Shown here piece by piece: positions 19,775 to 32,555 of a stretch of DNA of 64,000 bases. The notes below the pieces were generated by a model, which was given only the letters and a program-made list of their open reading frames with translations, was not told where the DNA came from and did no database searches. A program made the position numbers and the translations under genes. How positions within the stretch are numbered: position 1 is the first letter of the stretch; each line of letters starts with the position of its first letter. Source of the DNA: Rheinheimera sediminis (lineage in GTDB: Bacteria; Pseudomonadota; Gammaproteobacteria; Enterobacterales; Alteromonadaceae); assembly GCF_004005375.1 (NCBI RefSeq), contig NZ_RZUF01000001.1, positions 62,001 through 126,000 on the forward strand, in the 5' to 3' direction.

Positions 19775-19901
19775 AAGACCCAAGTAATGGGAGTTGAAGG
19801 GAGGCGACAAGCCAGAGAGACCCCAGGAGCATAGTTCACCTATGTGACTGGGGCGAGATGGCGCAGTCAACAAAGCTGCAGCTTCAAGAACGACGGGTAT
19901 A
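19775..19901. repeat. ERIC-like repeat, tandem copy 2 (127 bp)
   Basis: It follows copy 1 without a gap in the same orientation and is also 127 bases. About 80 bases of the right half are identical to copy 1 except one A/G change, while the left 45 bases differ at many positions and the left terminus reads AAGACCC instead of TATACCC. The right end touches the clpA stop codon, so the pair forms the 3' untranslated region of clpA mRNA. Confidence 0.85.
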
Positions 19902-22157
19902 TCAGACTAAAGCTTCTTCTTCGTTGTAATCAAATTCCAACTCATCGCCTTTCAGATCAATCCGCACATCACCACCCTGCGCCAGTCGTCCAAACAAAAT
20001 TTCGTTGGCCAAAGGTTTTTTCAGTTGCTCCTGAATCACCCGAGCCATAGGACGGGCACCCATTGCCTGATCATACCCTTTATCGGCCAGCCATTGACGG
20101 GCAGTACCACTGAGTTCCATCGACACTTGTTTTTTATCCAGCTGCACCTGCAAGTCGCAAACAAACTTATCAACAATTTGCAGAATAATGTCGCGGGATA
20201 AATGTTTAAACCAAATGATGCCATCCAGACGGTTTCTGAACTCAGGACTAAAAGTGCGGTTAATTTCGGCTAAAGCGTCGTGGCTGTGATCCTGTTGTTT
20301 AAAGCCGATGGTTTTACGCACCGTCTCCTGCACACCAGCATTAGTGGTCATCACCAAAATCACATTGCGGAAATCGACTTTACGGCCGCTGTTGTCGGTT
20401 AAAGTACCATGATCCATCACCTGCAACAGAATGTTATAGATATCAGTGTGGGCTTTTTCAATTTCATCCAAAAGTACCACTGAGTACGGATGTTTTGATA
20501 CTGCATCGGTCAGCAAACCGCCCTGATCAAAACCTACATAACCAGGAGGCGCACCAATTAAACGGCTGACGGCATGACGTTCCATGTATTCGGACATGTC
20601 AAAACGCAACAACTCTACACCCATGATTTTGGCCAGCTGTTTAGTGACTTCGGTTTTACCTACCCCTGTTGGGCCTGCAAACAAGAAGTTACCAATAGGC
20701 TTTTCTTCGTTGCCTAAACCAGAGCGGGATAAACGAATAGCCGAAGTTAACACTTCAATAGGTTCATCCTGGCCAAAGACCACAAGTTTAAGATTACGAT
20801 CTAAATTCGCCAGCACATCTTTATCTGAGGCAGACACTGACTTTTCAGGGATCCGCGCCATCTTGGCAATAATGTGCTCAATTTCTGGCACATTAATGAC
20901 TTTTTTACGTTTGGAGACAGGCAACAAGCGCTGACTGGCACCGGCTTCGTCAATCACATCTATGGCTTTATCCGGTAAATGACGCTCGTTGATGTACTTA
21001 GCCGACAGCTCAGCTGCAGCACGCAAGGCCTTTTGGGTGTAACGGACGCCATGGTGCGCTTCGTAGCGCTCTTTTAAACCCTGCAGAATTTGCGTGGTAT
21101 CATCGACGCTTGGTTCAACCACATCAATTTTCTGGAAACGGCGCACCAGCGCAGTGTCTTTCTCAAAGATGTTTTTAAATTCCTGATAGGTGGTTGAACC
21201 TATGCAACGTAAACGACCACTGGATAACAGCGGTTTAATCAGATTGGATGCGTCCATTACCCCACCGGACGCTGCACCAGCACCAATAACCGTATGAATT
21301 TCGTCGATGAACAGTACTGCATCTTTTTCGTTTTCGATTTCTTTCAACAAGGATTTTAAGCGTTTCTCAAAATCACCACGGTACTTGGTGCCTGCCAGCA
21401 AAGAGCCCATATCCAGCGAGTAAATAGTAGCGTTGGCTATGACTTCCGGGACTTGTTTGTTGACGATGCGATAAGCCAGACCTTCAGCAATGGCGGTTTT
21501 ACCCACCCCCGCTTCCCCTACCAGTAACGGGTTATTTTTCTTGCGACGGCACAACACCTGAATGGTTCGTTCCAGCTCCATATCACGGCCAACCAAAGGA
21601 TCGATCTGACCATTTTTTGCCAGCACATTCAGATTGGCTGTGAAGCTTTCCAGGTATTTGTTTTCTTCAACCTGCACATCACCATTTTCATCTTGCTGCT
21701 CATCCTGCTGCTCGATTTTTTCGGTTTTAATCACACCATGAGAAATGTAATTAACGATATCCAACCGGCTGATATCGATTTTTTTCAGCAAATAAACAGC
21801 TTGTGATTCCTGCTCACTGAAAATAGCGACTAATACATTAGCGCCCGTAACTTCGGATTTCCCCGACGACTGCACGTGAAACACAGCTCTTTGCAGCACA
21901 CGCTGAAATCCAAGCGTAGGCTGCGTGTCGCGGTCCGTATCGTCCTCTGGTAACAGAGGGGTGGTTGTATCAATAAAATGCGATAAATCGAGCCGCAGAC
22001 GGTCTATATTGGCTCCACAAGACTTTAATGCTTCGCCTGCTGCCGGGTTATCCAATAACGCTAACAATAAATGTTCTACCGTCATGTATTCATGACGTTT
22101 TTCCCGCGCAAATCGAAATGCCAGATTTAAGGTTAACTCAAGATCTTTGTTCAACAT
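19902..22157 (-). CDS. clpA: ATP-dependent Clp protease ATPase subunit ClpA
   Basis: AAA+ unfoldase that feeds substrates to ClpP, with ClpS delivering N-degron proteins. The 751 residues (E. coli 758) contain the Clp N-domain double repeat (about 1-145), an acidic Gln/Glu/Asp linker (about 148-165), AAA1 with Walker A GEAGVGKTA (about 212) and Walker B VLFIDEIHT, and AAA2 with GPTGVGKTE (about 494) and VVLLDEIEKAH. The ClpP-docking loop is IGF (about 617-619) rather than the usual IGL. The gene is downstream of clpS, same strand, 48 bases apart. The stop codon abuts the ERIC-like pair. Confidence 0.97.
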   Translation of the reverse strand: MLNKDLELTLNLAFRFAREKRHEYMTVEHLLLALLDNPAAGEALKSCGANIDRLRLDLSHFIDTTTPLLPEDDTDRDTQPTLGFQRVLQRAVFHVQSSGKSEVTGANVLVAIFSEQESQAVYLLKKIDISRLDIVNYISHGVIKTEKIEQQDEQQDENGDVQVEENKYLESFTANLNVLAKNGQIDPLVGRDMELERTIQVLCRRKKNNPLLVGEAGVGKTAIAEGLAYRIVNKQVPEVIANATIYSLDMGSLLAGTKYRGDFEKRLKSLLKEIENEKDAVLFIDEIHTVIGAGAASGGVMDASNLIKPLLSSGRLRCIGSTTYQEFKNIFEKDTALVRRFQKIDVVEPSVDDTTQILQGLKERYEAHHGVRYTQKALRAAAELSAKYINERHLPDKAIDVIDEAGASQRLLPVSKRKKVINVPEIEHIIAKMARIPEKSVSASDKDVLANLDRNLKLVVFGQDEPIEVLTSAIRLSRSGLGNEEKPIGNFLFAGPTGVGKTEVTKQLAKIMGVELLRFDMSEYMERHAVSRLIGAPPGYVGFDQGGLLTDAVSKHPYSVVLLDEIEKAHTDIYNILLQVMDHGTLTDNSGRKVDFRNVILVMTTNAGVQETVRKTIGFKQQDHSHDALAEINRTFSPEFRNRLDGIIWFKHLSRDIILQIVDKFVCDLQVQLDKKQVSMELSGTARQWLADKGYDQAMGARPMARVIQEQLKKPLANEILFGRLAQGGDVRIDLKGDELEFDYNEEEALV

Positions 22158-22205
22158 ACAACATCACTCCTAATCCACCTGAGTTACTACAGCAGTTGTT
22201 TGGCG

Positions 22206-22526
22206 TTAAGCTCGTTCCATAGTACATAACAATGGATGTTCGTGCTCTTTCGCATAAATGGACACTTGCTGAACTTTGGTCTCCGCTACCTCGGCTGTGA
22301 ACACCCCACAAACCGCCATACCCTCGTAATGCACTTGCAACATAATTTCACTGGCTTTTTCATACTGCATATTAAAAAACCGGGTTAACACATCAATGAC
22401 AAAATCCATTGGAGTATAGTCGTCGTTGTGAAGTATCACTTTATACATAGAGGGTGGTTTAACCTGTTGCCGGGTTTTATCCACCACTCCGTGATCTAGT
22501 ACGTTGTTTTCTTTATAACCGCTCAT
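22206..22526 (-). CDS. clpS: ClpS adaptor protein
   Basis: Adaptor that recognises bulky N-terminal residues (Leu, Phe, Trp, Tyr) and hands substrates to ClpA. The 106 residues have a short disordered N-tail and the core [20 protein letters not shown] with the binding-pocket NDD motif, followed by [15 protein letters not shown] and [12 protein letters not shown]. It is first gene of the clpS-clpA unit and is divergent from cspD. Confidence 0.97.
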   Translation of the reverse strand: MSGYKENNVLDHGVVDKTRQQVKPPSMYKVILHNDDYTPMDFVIDVLTRFFNMQYEKASEIMLQVHYEGMAVCGVFTAEVAETKVQQVSIYAKEHEHPLLCTMERA

Positions 22527-22778
22527 AAACTATAGCTACGCCTGTTCAAAGCATCAAAATTGCATTGATGTATTTTTGTTGGACCTAAAGCCACTACGAC
22601 CTTTACGGCCACATGTATTCTGTATCTTATAGATAGTATCTGCGGCCTCTGTTTACAAGTCTGCAAAAAACTTGACTAGTTGCACAAATTATCTACAGTG
22701 AATAGTGGAGTCTGCCAGCAGCTCCCCGTTGCTCCGCTTTAGAATACAGAATTTAGCTAACTTAGAGAAGGAAGTAGT

Positions 22779-23000
22779 ATGGCTACCGGTAAAGTGAAAT
22801 GGTTCAATAATGCCAAAGGATTTGGGTTTATTCGTGAAGATGGTCGTGACGAAGACATCTTTGCCCATTATTCAACCATTAACATGGATGGCTACCGTAC
22901 GCTGAAGGCCGGCCAGGACGTGGTGTTTGACCTGTCTGAGGGCCCAAAAGGTTTACATGCAGTAAATATAGCACTGCCAGATGGCGAGAAGCCTGAATGA
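22779..23000 (+). CDS. cspD: cold shock-like protein CspD
   Basis: Single OB-fold nucleic-acid-binding protein; CspD in E. coli inhibits replication in stationary phase. The 73 residues have RNP1 KGFGFI and RNP2 DIFAHY, with the CspD-type opening MATGKVKWFNNAKGFG and GYRTLKAGQ. Divergence from clpS and the location near clpA match E. coli cspD. A purine-rich GAGAAGGAAG ribosome-binding region precedes the ATG. It has its own terminator. Confidence 0.92.
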   Translation: MATGKVKWFNNAKGFGFIREDGRDEDIFAHYSTINMDGYRTLKAGQDVVFDLSEGPKGLHAVNIALPDGEKPE

Positions 23001-23026
23001 CCACCTGAAGCTCACATATCCATATG

Positions 23027-23052
23027 AAATGCCGGCTAAAGCCGGCATTTTT
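23027..23052 (+). terminator. rho-independent terminator after cspD
   Basis: AAATGCCGGC and GCCGGCATTT pair across the loop TAAA, followed by further T residues, 26 bases after the cspD stop. Confidence 0.9.
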
Positions 23053-23102
23053 CTTTGCTCTCTAATTAACTATGGTTCGTCTTAAAATTTGATACGGGCA
23101 GG

Positions 23103-23185
23103 TTGTAGGGGCCGCGGCTTGTCCCGGCCCGTCCATAAGCACCGCGGTATCATTAGACGGGAGAGGACAAGCCTCTCCCCTACAG
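23103..23185. repeat. REP-like palindromic element between cspD and icd
   Basis: An imperfect inverted repeat of about 83 bases: TTGTAGGGG at the left answers CCCCTACAG at the right, CTTGTCC answers GGACAAG and CCCGTC answers GACGGG, with a central loop of about 20 bases. Arms of the type GTAGGGGC...CTTGTCC are common in dispersed REP-like intergenic repeats. It sits 4 bases from the icd stop codon and may act in the 3' end of icd mRNA. No second copy was found in the window. Confidence 0.6.
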
Positions 23186-23189
23186 TGAA

Positions 23190-25796
<2,607 letters not shown>

Positions 25797-26264
25797 ATGT
25801 CTCGTCCTTTATTACATTTAACTGTCGCCGCTGTGTTGTATTTTCAAGGGCGTTATTTACTGGTGGAAGAAAAAGATAAAAGCTCCGGCCGCCTGGTACT
25901 GAATCAGCCTGCAGGCCACGTCGAGGAAAATGAGGATGTAATCAGTGCTATTAAGCGGGAGTTACAGGAAGAAACCGGGCTGAGCTTAGAGCCTGATGCC
26001 TGGCTTGGTATTTCTCAACTCAAAGCTGCCAATGGCCATTTTTATGTGCGGGTGAATTTTGTCTTTACCCCCACCAAATTACCCGTTGTTTATCAGCCGC
26101 AAGACTCTGATATTCTGGCGCTGCATTGGTTAAGTCTGGCTGAGCTGAACGCACATCCCCTGCCCGTACGCAGTCAACTGGTGCTTGATGCCATTACGCA
26201 GTTTGAGCAAAAGCAGTTGCTGCCACTGAGTCAGATTAAAAACCCGATCATCCATTCAGATTAG
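25797..26264 (+). CDS. nudJ: NUDIX hydrolase, NudJ-like phosphatase
   Basis: Hydrolyses nucleoside di/triphosphates or HMP-PP in the thiamine pathway in E. coli NudJ. The 155-residue protein has a complete Nudix box [20 protein letters not shown] followed by TGL (G-x5-E-x7-RE-x2-EE-x-G). LNQPAGH before the box and [17 protein letters not shown] after it follow NudJ. I place the start at 25797 (MSRPLLH) because AAGGAG is 10 bases upstream; the longer frame from 25737 adds a non-homologous leader. It lies just ahead of mnmA, as in E. coli. Confidence 0.9.
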   Translation: MSRPLLHLTVAAVLYFQGRYLLVEEKDKSSGRLVLNQPAGHVEENEDVISAIKRELQEETGLSLEPDAWLGISQLKAANGHFYVRVNFVFTPTKLPVVYQPQDSDILALHWLSLAELNAHPLPVRSQLVLDAITQFEQKQLLPLSQIKNPIIHSD

Positions 26265-26315
26265 AAACACTGTCGCATATTCCGGCTTATTAACATTTTT
26301 TGCTAAAGAATTTGG

Positions 26316-26324
26316 TGCTATAAT
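26316..26324 (+). promoter_or_regulatory. extended -10 promoter for mnmA
   Basis: TG-C-TATAAT is a perfect -10 with the TGn extension, about 40 bases before the mnmA ATG. No good -35 is present at 17 bases, as is usual for extended -10 promoters; a T-rich tract lies there. Confidence 0.6.
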
Positions 26325-26364
26325 CCGCGCCCGTTCCCATCCAGCCAGTAAAAAGTGCGGTGTA

Positions 26365-27465
26365 ATGTCAGATAACAGCAGCAAAAAAGTCATTGTCGGT
26401 ATGTCCGGTGGTGTGGATTCCTCAGTGTCCGCTTATCTTTTGATCCAGCAAGGCTATCAAGTAGAAGGCCTGTTTATGAAGAACTGGGAAGAAGATGACG
26501 ACAGCGAATACTGCGCTGCTGCTGACGACTTAAGAGATGCTCAGGCGGTCTGTGACAAGCTGGGTATCAAACTGCATAAAGTCAACTTTGCCGCTGAATA
26601 CTGGGATAATGTGTTTGAATATTTCCTTGAGGAATATAAAGCCGGCCGTACGCCTAATCCAGATATCATGTGCAACAAGGAAATTAAATTTAAAGCTTTC
26701 CTTGAATTTGCTGCCGAAGCTTTAGGTGCCGACTACATAGCTACAGGCCATTATGTACAGCGCCGTGAAGTCGCAGGTCATTGGCAGTTATTGCGGGGCC
26801 TGGATAGCAATAAAGATCAAAGCTATTTTCTCTATACCATAGGTGAAGAACATGTGGCGCAAACCCTGTTCCCTGTCGGTGATCTGGAAAAACCTCTGGT
26901 ACGGGCTATTGCGGAAGAACAAGGTTTAATTACGCACGATAAAAAAGACAGCACAGGCATTTGTTTTATCGGCGAACGTAAATTTAAAGATTTCCTGCAA
27001 AAATATCTGCCGGCTCAGCCTGGTGATATTTACACAGTAGACGGCGATAAAATTGGTCAGCACGATGGCCTGATGTATCACACTTTAGGCCAGCGTAAAG
27101 GTTTACGTATTGGTGGCTTAAAAGATGGTGATGATCAGCCCTGGTATGTGGTGTCAAAAGATTTGAGCAATAACCGTCTTATTGTTGCTCAGGGCCATGA
27201 CCATCCAAGTATGTTCTCCAAAGGGTTAGTTGCGAACCAATTGCACTGGGTCGATCGTACAGGCCCACAGCAGGCACTGCGCTGCACAGTCAAAACCCGT
27301 TATCGTCAGACCGATATTCCATGCACCCTGACCCCTATGCCGGATGGCACTGTGGTTGTGGTATTTGATCAGCCTCAAAAAGCCGTTACTCCTGGTCAGT
27401 CTGCTGTGTTTTACAGCGACGAGATTTGTTTGGGTGGTGGCATTATTAATTCGGCCATACAGTAA
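26365..27465 (+). CDS. mnmA: tRNA-specific 2-thiouridylase MnmA
   Basis: Thiolates U34 of tRNA-Lys, Glu and Gln using sulfur relayed through the Tus proteins. The 366 residues show the PP-loop GMSGGVDSS (12-20), the first catalytic Cys in [12 protein letters not shown] and the second in [10 protein letters not shown], plus the C-terminal barrel domains. The upstream Asn-Trp-Glu segment [16 protein letters not shown] is typical of gammaproteobacterial MnmA. hflD starts 3 bases after the stop, so mnmA-hflD-purB are probably one unit. Confidence 0.97.
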   Translation: MSDNSSKKVIVGMSGGVDSSVSAYLLIQQGYQVEGLFMKNWEEDDDSEYCAAADDLRDAQAVCDKLGIKLHKVNFAAEYWDNVFEYFLEEYKAGRTPNPDIMCNKEIKFKAFLEFAAEALGADYIATGHYVQRREVAGHWQLLRGLDSNKDQSYFLYTIGEEHVAQTLFPVGDLEKPLVRAIAEEQGLITHDKKDSTGICFIGERKFKDFLQKYLPAQPGDIYTVDGDKIGQHDGLMYHTLGQRKGLRIGGLKDGDDQPWYVVSKDLSNNRLIVAQGHDHPSMFSKGLVANQLHWVDRTGPQQALRCTVKTRYRQTDIPCTLTPMPDGTVVVVFDQPQKAVTPGQSAVFYSDEICLGGGIINSAIQ

Positions 27466-27468
27466 ACT

Positions 27469-28107
27469 ATGCAACACAGTATTCAGACTCAAACCCTTGC
27501 TCTGGCCGGTATGTGCCAAGCACTCAAGCTATTACAGCAAGTCACCCGTACCAACGATGTAGCACTGGCTGATTTGCAGTTGTGTTTAGCCAGTATCGCT
27601 AATTTATCCCCGGCTGAGCCGTTGGATATTTATGGTAAAGATCTGGCGAACTTGCGCGCAGGTTATCAGTGTCTGGTGGATCAGTTAGGTGACAATCAAC
27701 GCAAAGATGTGGAACTGACCCGTTATGTGGTGTCCGTCATTGCACTGGAGCGTAAGCTGACAAAAAACCGCGACAATCTGGATAATCTGGGTAAACGCTT
27801 ATCCCGTTTAGAGCAGCAACTGCAGCATTTTGCTATTACCGATGAAAACATTATTGCCAATCTGGCCGATATTTATGTCGAATGCATCAGTTCTTTAGGT
27901 ACCCGAATTCAGGTCGCTGGTCAGCCAGAACTGCTAAAACAGCAATTGGTACAGCATAAAGTTCGCGCTTTGCTATTGGCCGCTATTCGAGCTGTGGTGT
28001 TATGGCGCCAGTCCGGTGGCAGCCGTCTGCATTTTATCTTCAAACGCAAAGCCCTGCTGAATGAAGCCAAATCCGTTTTACACACTATTGCCCCAACCCA
28101 TTCATAG
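27469..28107 (+). CDS. hflD: high frequency lysogenization protein HflD homolog
   Basis: HflD is a membrane-associated helical protein that in E. coli affects lambda CII stability; its host role is unclear. The 212 residues match family landmarks: LALAGMCQALKLLQQV, GLANLRAGY-like KDLANLRAGYQCL, VVSVIALERKL, LSRLEQQLQHF, and the C-terminal VQHKVRALLLAAIRAVVLWRQ (split here as VQHKVRALLLAAIRAV and VLWRQ). Position between mnmA and purB is conserved across gammaproteobacteria. Confidence 0.93.
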   Translation: MQHSIQTQTLALAGMCQALKLLQQVTRTNDVALADLQLCLASIANLSPAEPLDIYGKDLANLRAGYQCLVDQLGDNQRKDVELTRYVVSVIALERKLTKNRDNLDNLGKRLSRLEQQLQHFAITDENIIANLADIYVECISSLGTRIQVAGQPELLKQQLVQHKVRALLLAAIRAVVLWRQSGGSRLHFIFKRKALLNEAKSVLHTIAPTHS

Positions 28108-29487
<1,380 letters not shown>

Positions 29488-29511
29488 ACTAATCAGCACT
29501 TCAGAACCTTC

Positions 29512-29539
29512 AACAGGGCGATTCAATCGCCCTGTTTTT
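29512..29539 (+). terminator. rho-independent terminator after purB
   Basis: AACAGGGCGATT and AATCGCCCTGTT form a near-perfect 10-12 bp stem with a minimal loop, followed by TTTTT. It lies 25 bases after purB and just ahead of roxA. Confidence 0.92.
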
Positions 29540-29555
29540 ATGGTGAATCAGAACT

Positions 29556-30710
29556 ATGTACCAATTATTTTTAAATGAATTAACTCCAGCACAGTTTTTA
29601 GCAGAGTACTGGCAAAAAAACCCTTTGCTGATCAAAGCCGGTTTTAAAAACTTTATCGACCCTATCAGTCCGGATGAACTGGCTGGTCTTGCCGGTGAAG
29701 AAGAAATCGAATCCCGTATTGTCAGTAATAAAAATGCGGTATGGGATATGGAAACCGGTCCTTTTGAAGATTTCAGCCATTTAGGCGAAGAAGGCTGGAC
29801 TTTGTTAGTGCAGGCTGTCGATCACTGGCATCCGCACTCTGCTGCATTGATAGAGCCGTTCCGGTTTATTCCAAACTGGCGTATTGATGATTTGATGGTG
29901 AGCTTTTCTACCGCTGGTGGTGGTGTAGGCCCGCACTTGGACCAATACGATGTCTTCATTATCCAGGGCCAGGGCAAACGCCATTGGCGCGTGGGTATGC
30001 CAGACAGCAGCTTACAACAGCACTGTCCTCACCCACGTTTATTGCAGGTCACTCCTTTTATCGACTGCATTGATGTGATCACTGAACCTGGCGATATTTT
30101 ATATATCCCGCCGGGTTGCCCACACGATGGTATCTCTTTGGACCCGTCACTGAACTACTCTGTCGGCTTCCGCGCTCCTGCGCAAAAAGATTTACTGACA
30201 GGTTTGGCTGATCATCTGATTGACCAAGACATCACTGGCCGTCGTTTCACCGATCCAGAGCGTCAAATACCAGCGTCAGTCGGAGCGATCAGCGAACAGG
30301 ATCTGAGTCAGGTTCAGGATTTACTACGTCAATTAGTAGAAGACAAAAATCTTGCCGCTCAGTGGTTTGGCAGTTATATCAGCCATGCTAAACATGAACT
30401 GGATACCACAGAGCCTGATCCTCATTATGAAACTGATGAAATTGCAGAGTATCTGGAAGAAGGTTCAGTGCTCGCCAAATTAGGTGGCTTACGCACTTTG
30501 TACTATCAGAGCAATCCAGCTGAAGATATTCAACTTTTTATTAATGGCGACCGCTTCTTGGTACCGGTGACAGAGCTTGAGACCGTGAAAAAACTGACCG
30601 ATCAGATCAGCCTTAGCCAGGAAGACTGCCAGCATTTTGCTGCTGATAACGGCCGCTTACAGCTCCTAACACTGCTGATCAATAAAGGCTACTGGTACTT
30701 TACTGAATAG
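29556..30710 (+). CDS. roxA: 50S ribosomal protein L16 arginine hydroxylase RoxA (YcfD)
   Basis: Fe(II)/2-oxoglutarate-dependent JmjC-cupin oxygenase that hydroxylates an Arg of ribosomal protein L16. The 384 residues have the iron-binding triad in GPHLDQYDVF (His-x-Asp) and PPGCPHDGISL (distal His), with MVSFSTAGGGVGPHLDQY as the family segment and a C-terminal winged-helix-like domain. Adjacent to purB as in related genomes. Confidence 0.93.
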   Translation: MYQLFLNELTPAQFLAEYWQKNPLLIKAGFKNFIDPISPDELAGLAGEEEIESRIVSNKNAVWDMETGPFEDFSHLGEEGWTLLVQAVDHWHPHSAALIEPFRFIPNWRIDDLMVSFSTAGGGVGPHLDQYDVFIIQGQGKRHWRVGMPDSSLQQHCPHPRLLQVTPFIDCIDVITEPGDILYIPPGCPHDGISLDPSLNYSVGFRAPAQKDLLTGLADHLIDQDITGRRFTDPERQIPASVGAISEQDLSQVQDLLRQLVEDKNLAAQWFGSYISHAKHELDTTEPDPHYETDEIAEYLEEGSVLAKLGGLRTLYYQSNPAEDIQLFINGDRFLVPVTELETVKKLTDQISLSQEDCQHFAADNGRLQLLTLLINKGYWYFTE

Positions 30711-30736
30711 CTTCTGACCTGCTGGTGACCTGAAGA

Positions 30737-30761
30737 AAAAAACCGCCGATGGCGGTTTTTT
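30737..30761. terminator. bidirectional terminator after roxA and the DUF4826 gene
   Basis: AAAAAACCGCC and GGCGGTTTTTT pair across a 3-base loop. The A-tract on one side and the T-tract on the other allow it to serve both convergent genes. Confidence 0.88.
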
Positions 30762-30802
30762 GTCTTCGAACGCATGTAAAGATTTATATACTAGCAGCAC
30801 AT

Positions 30803-31225
30803 TTAACTCTGCTTGCCCCATAACTCTTCTTTATCAAAGAGTTCATACAAACCATGGGCACGCTGAACTAATAGATTGGCAAAATCCACTTTAGTTTGAT
30901 CCAAAGTACCTGCATTTATCAGTTGTTCAGCTTTTAATTGCCAATTGAATGAAAAAGCGCGCACAGCCTCCCGAGCATCTTTTGCTGCAGAGAGGGGCAA
31001 ATGGTCTGTAGGTAAATCACCACTTATTACCCAATATTGTTGACGGTTTTGTGCTGTAATCTTCCACACCGCTACTATTGGTGTTAAATAACGAGATTCT
31101 GACACAGCAACATTGTCAGGCAATATGCCTTTTTCGGCCAGGTATTGGTTTGCTTTTTGAAACTGAGCACGAACCCAGTCGTTGTTTGCCTGGTCTTGTT
31201 GCTCTGGATTTATCTGATCAGTCAT
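30803..31225 (-). CDS. DUF4826 family protein
   Basis: A 140-residue cytoplasmic protein with no signal or membrane segment. It resembles the DUF4826 family of Alteromonadales: a hydrophilic N-terminus, WVRAQFQKANQYLAEKGI, then SRYLTPIVAVWKI and YWVISGDLPTDHLP, then a helical C-terminal half ending YELFDKEELWGKQ. AGAGGA precedes the ATG. It is convergent with roxA. The function is unknown and nothing around it points to one. Confidence 0.7.
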   Translation of the reverse strand: MTDQINPEQQDQANNDWVRAQFQKANQYLAEKGILPDNVAVSESRYLTPIVAVWKITAQNRQQYWVISGDLPTDHLPLSAAKDAREAVRAFSFNWQLKAEQLINAGTLDQTKVDFANLLVQRAHGLYELFDKEELWGKQS

Positions 31226-31438
31226 TACATTTTCCTCTGCTAAAGTCGCGCTACTTTATGTGACTCAATCCAGACAATCAAGGCTTGGCTTTAATTGTCG
31301 ACAATCACCTGGTCTTACCAGATTTTGTTTTTACAGAACGATGGCGAAAGTCTAATTGAAATGATACATTCCGCGGCGCAAAAAGTCCCTTATCCTGCCC
31401 TGCAAGGTGCAGTGAGTTATATCAACGGAGAACAAGTC

Positions 31439-32479
31439 GTGGCTGTATTTAACCATCCTGAATTTGATAACCATGAACAAGTCGTATTCTGCAGTGATGA
31501 AAGCACTGGCTTAAAAGCCATTATTGCGATTCACAGCACAGCCCTCGGTCCTGCAACAGGTGGCTGCCGTATGTGGGATTATGTTGCGGATGAAGATGCA
31601 TTAGTCGACGTACTGCGCTTATCCCGCGGTATGACTTACAAAAACGCTATGGCAGGCCTGCCATTAGGCGGTGGCAAGGCAGTTATTATTGGTGATGCAA
31701 AGAAAATCAAATCTGAAGCCTTATTCCGTAAATTTGGTCAGTTTGTACACTCCTTAAGCGGTCGTTATGTCAGCGCTGAAGATGTGAATATCACAACCGG
31801 TGATATCATGATCGTCAATAAAGAAACGCCTTATGTGGCTGGCTTAGAAGGTTTGAGTGGTAATCCGGGCCCCTTTACAGCACTTGGAACTTATCGTGGC
31901 ATCAAGGCTGCTGCAAAGCATAAGTTTGGTACAGATGATTTAAATGGCCTGACTGTTGCCGTTCAGGGTTTAGGCAGTGTTGGTTTTTATCTGTGTGAAT
32001 ACCTGCATAAAGAAGGTGCCAAACTGATCGTCACTGATATCAATCAGGACGCTGTCAGCCGCGCCGTAACGCAGTTTAACGCCACTGCTGTAGGCTTAGA
32101 TGACATCTATGCTGTAGAGTCTGACATCTATGCTCCTTGCGCTTTAGGTGCCACTATTAATGACATCACTATCACTGAACTGAAATGCAAAATTATTGCT
32201 GGTTGCGCAAATAATCAACTGAAAGAAAGCCGTCACGGTGAAATGTTGCGCCAGAAAGGCATTCTGTATGCACCTGACTATGTGATCAATGCAGGTGGTA
32301 TTATCAATGTGGCGATGGAAATGCGTGCTCAAGGTTATAACGAAGAAGAGTCCACCACCAAAGTGAACCAGATTTACCATACGCTGCTTAATATCTTCGA
32401 ACGAGCAGACGCACAACTGAAACCAACCAATGAAGTAGCTGATTTAATGGCGCAGGAAATTATCCGTAACGCTCGTTAA
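31439..32479 (+). CDS. Glu/Leu/Phe/Val dehydrogenase, leucine dehydrogenase-like
   Basis: NAD-dependent amino-acid dehydrogenase, probably for branched-chain amino acids. I set the start at the GTG at 31439 (AVFNHPEFDNHEQV) because GGAG is 8 bases before it and the resulting 346 residues match leucine dehydrogenases; a 48-codon in-frame extension from a TTG at 31295 lacks a ribosome-binding site and family similarity. Motifs: GPATGGCRMWDY, the catalytic Lys region GMTYKNAMAGLPLGGGKAVI, and the Rossmann GLGSVGFYLCEYL. Transcribed alone; a 40-bp palindrome follows 10 bases after the stop. Confidence 0.88.
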   Translation: MAVFNHPEFDNHEQVVFCSDESTGLKAIIAIHSTALGPATGGCRMWDYVADEDALVDVLRLSRGMTYKNAMAGLPLGGGKAVIIGDAKKIKSEALFRKFGQFVHSLSGRYVSAEDVNITTGDIMIVNKETPYVAGLEGLSGNPGPFTALGTYRGIKAAAKHKFGTDDLNGLTVAVQGLGSVGFYLCEYLHKEGAKLIVTDINQDAVSRAVTQFNATAVGLDDIYAVESDIYAPCALGATINDITITELKCKIIAGCANNQLKESRHGEMLRQKGILYAPDYVINAGGIINVAMEMRAQGYNEEESTTKVNQIYHTLLNIFERADAQLKPTNEVADLMAQEIIRNAR

Positions 32480-32489
32480 CAGTAAAAGG

Positions 32490-32529
32490 GTCAGGCCTTG
32501 AATGTTGAATTCAACATTCAAGGCCTGAC
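32490..32529. repeat. 40-bp perfect palindrome
   Basis: Twenty bases starting GTCAGGCCTTGAATG are followed at once by their exact reverse complement, centred on GAATTC. There is no loop spacer and no T-run. It lies in the convergent gap between the leucine-dehydrogenase-like gene and the YdcF-like gene and could act as a bidirectional 3' hairpin or extrude as a cruciform. Confidence 0.9.
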
Positions 32530-32536
32530 GCTACTA

Positions 32537-32555
32537 TTCAAGAACGCGGGGTATA
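32537..32555. repeat. remnant of an ERIC-like right end
   Basis: TTCAAGAACGCGGGGTATA matches the right terminus of the two complete ERIC-like copies (TTCAAGAACGACGGGTATA) at 17 of 19 bases. The rest of the element is missing. It overlaps the last codons and stop codon of the YdcF-like gene. Confidence 0.55.

Noticed and set aside
19591-19839. Open frames running through the tandem ERIC-like repeats
   Set aside because: The sequence is explained by the repeats; frames on both strands are by-products of their palindromic text.
31295-31438. 48-codon N-terminal extension of the leucine-dehydrogenase-like gene
   Set aside because: TTG start without ribosome-binding site and no family similarity; GTG at 31439 with GGAG fits the usual length.
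32490-32529. 40-bp palindrome as an intrinsic terminator
   Set aside because: No T-run on either side; kept as a repeat.
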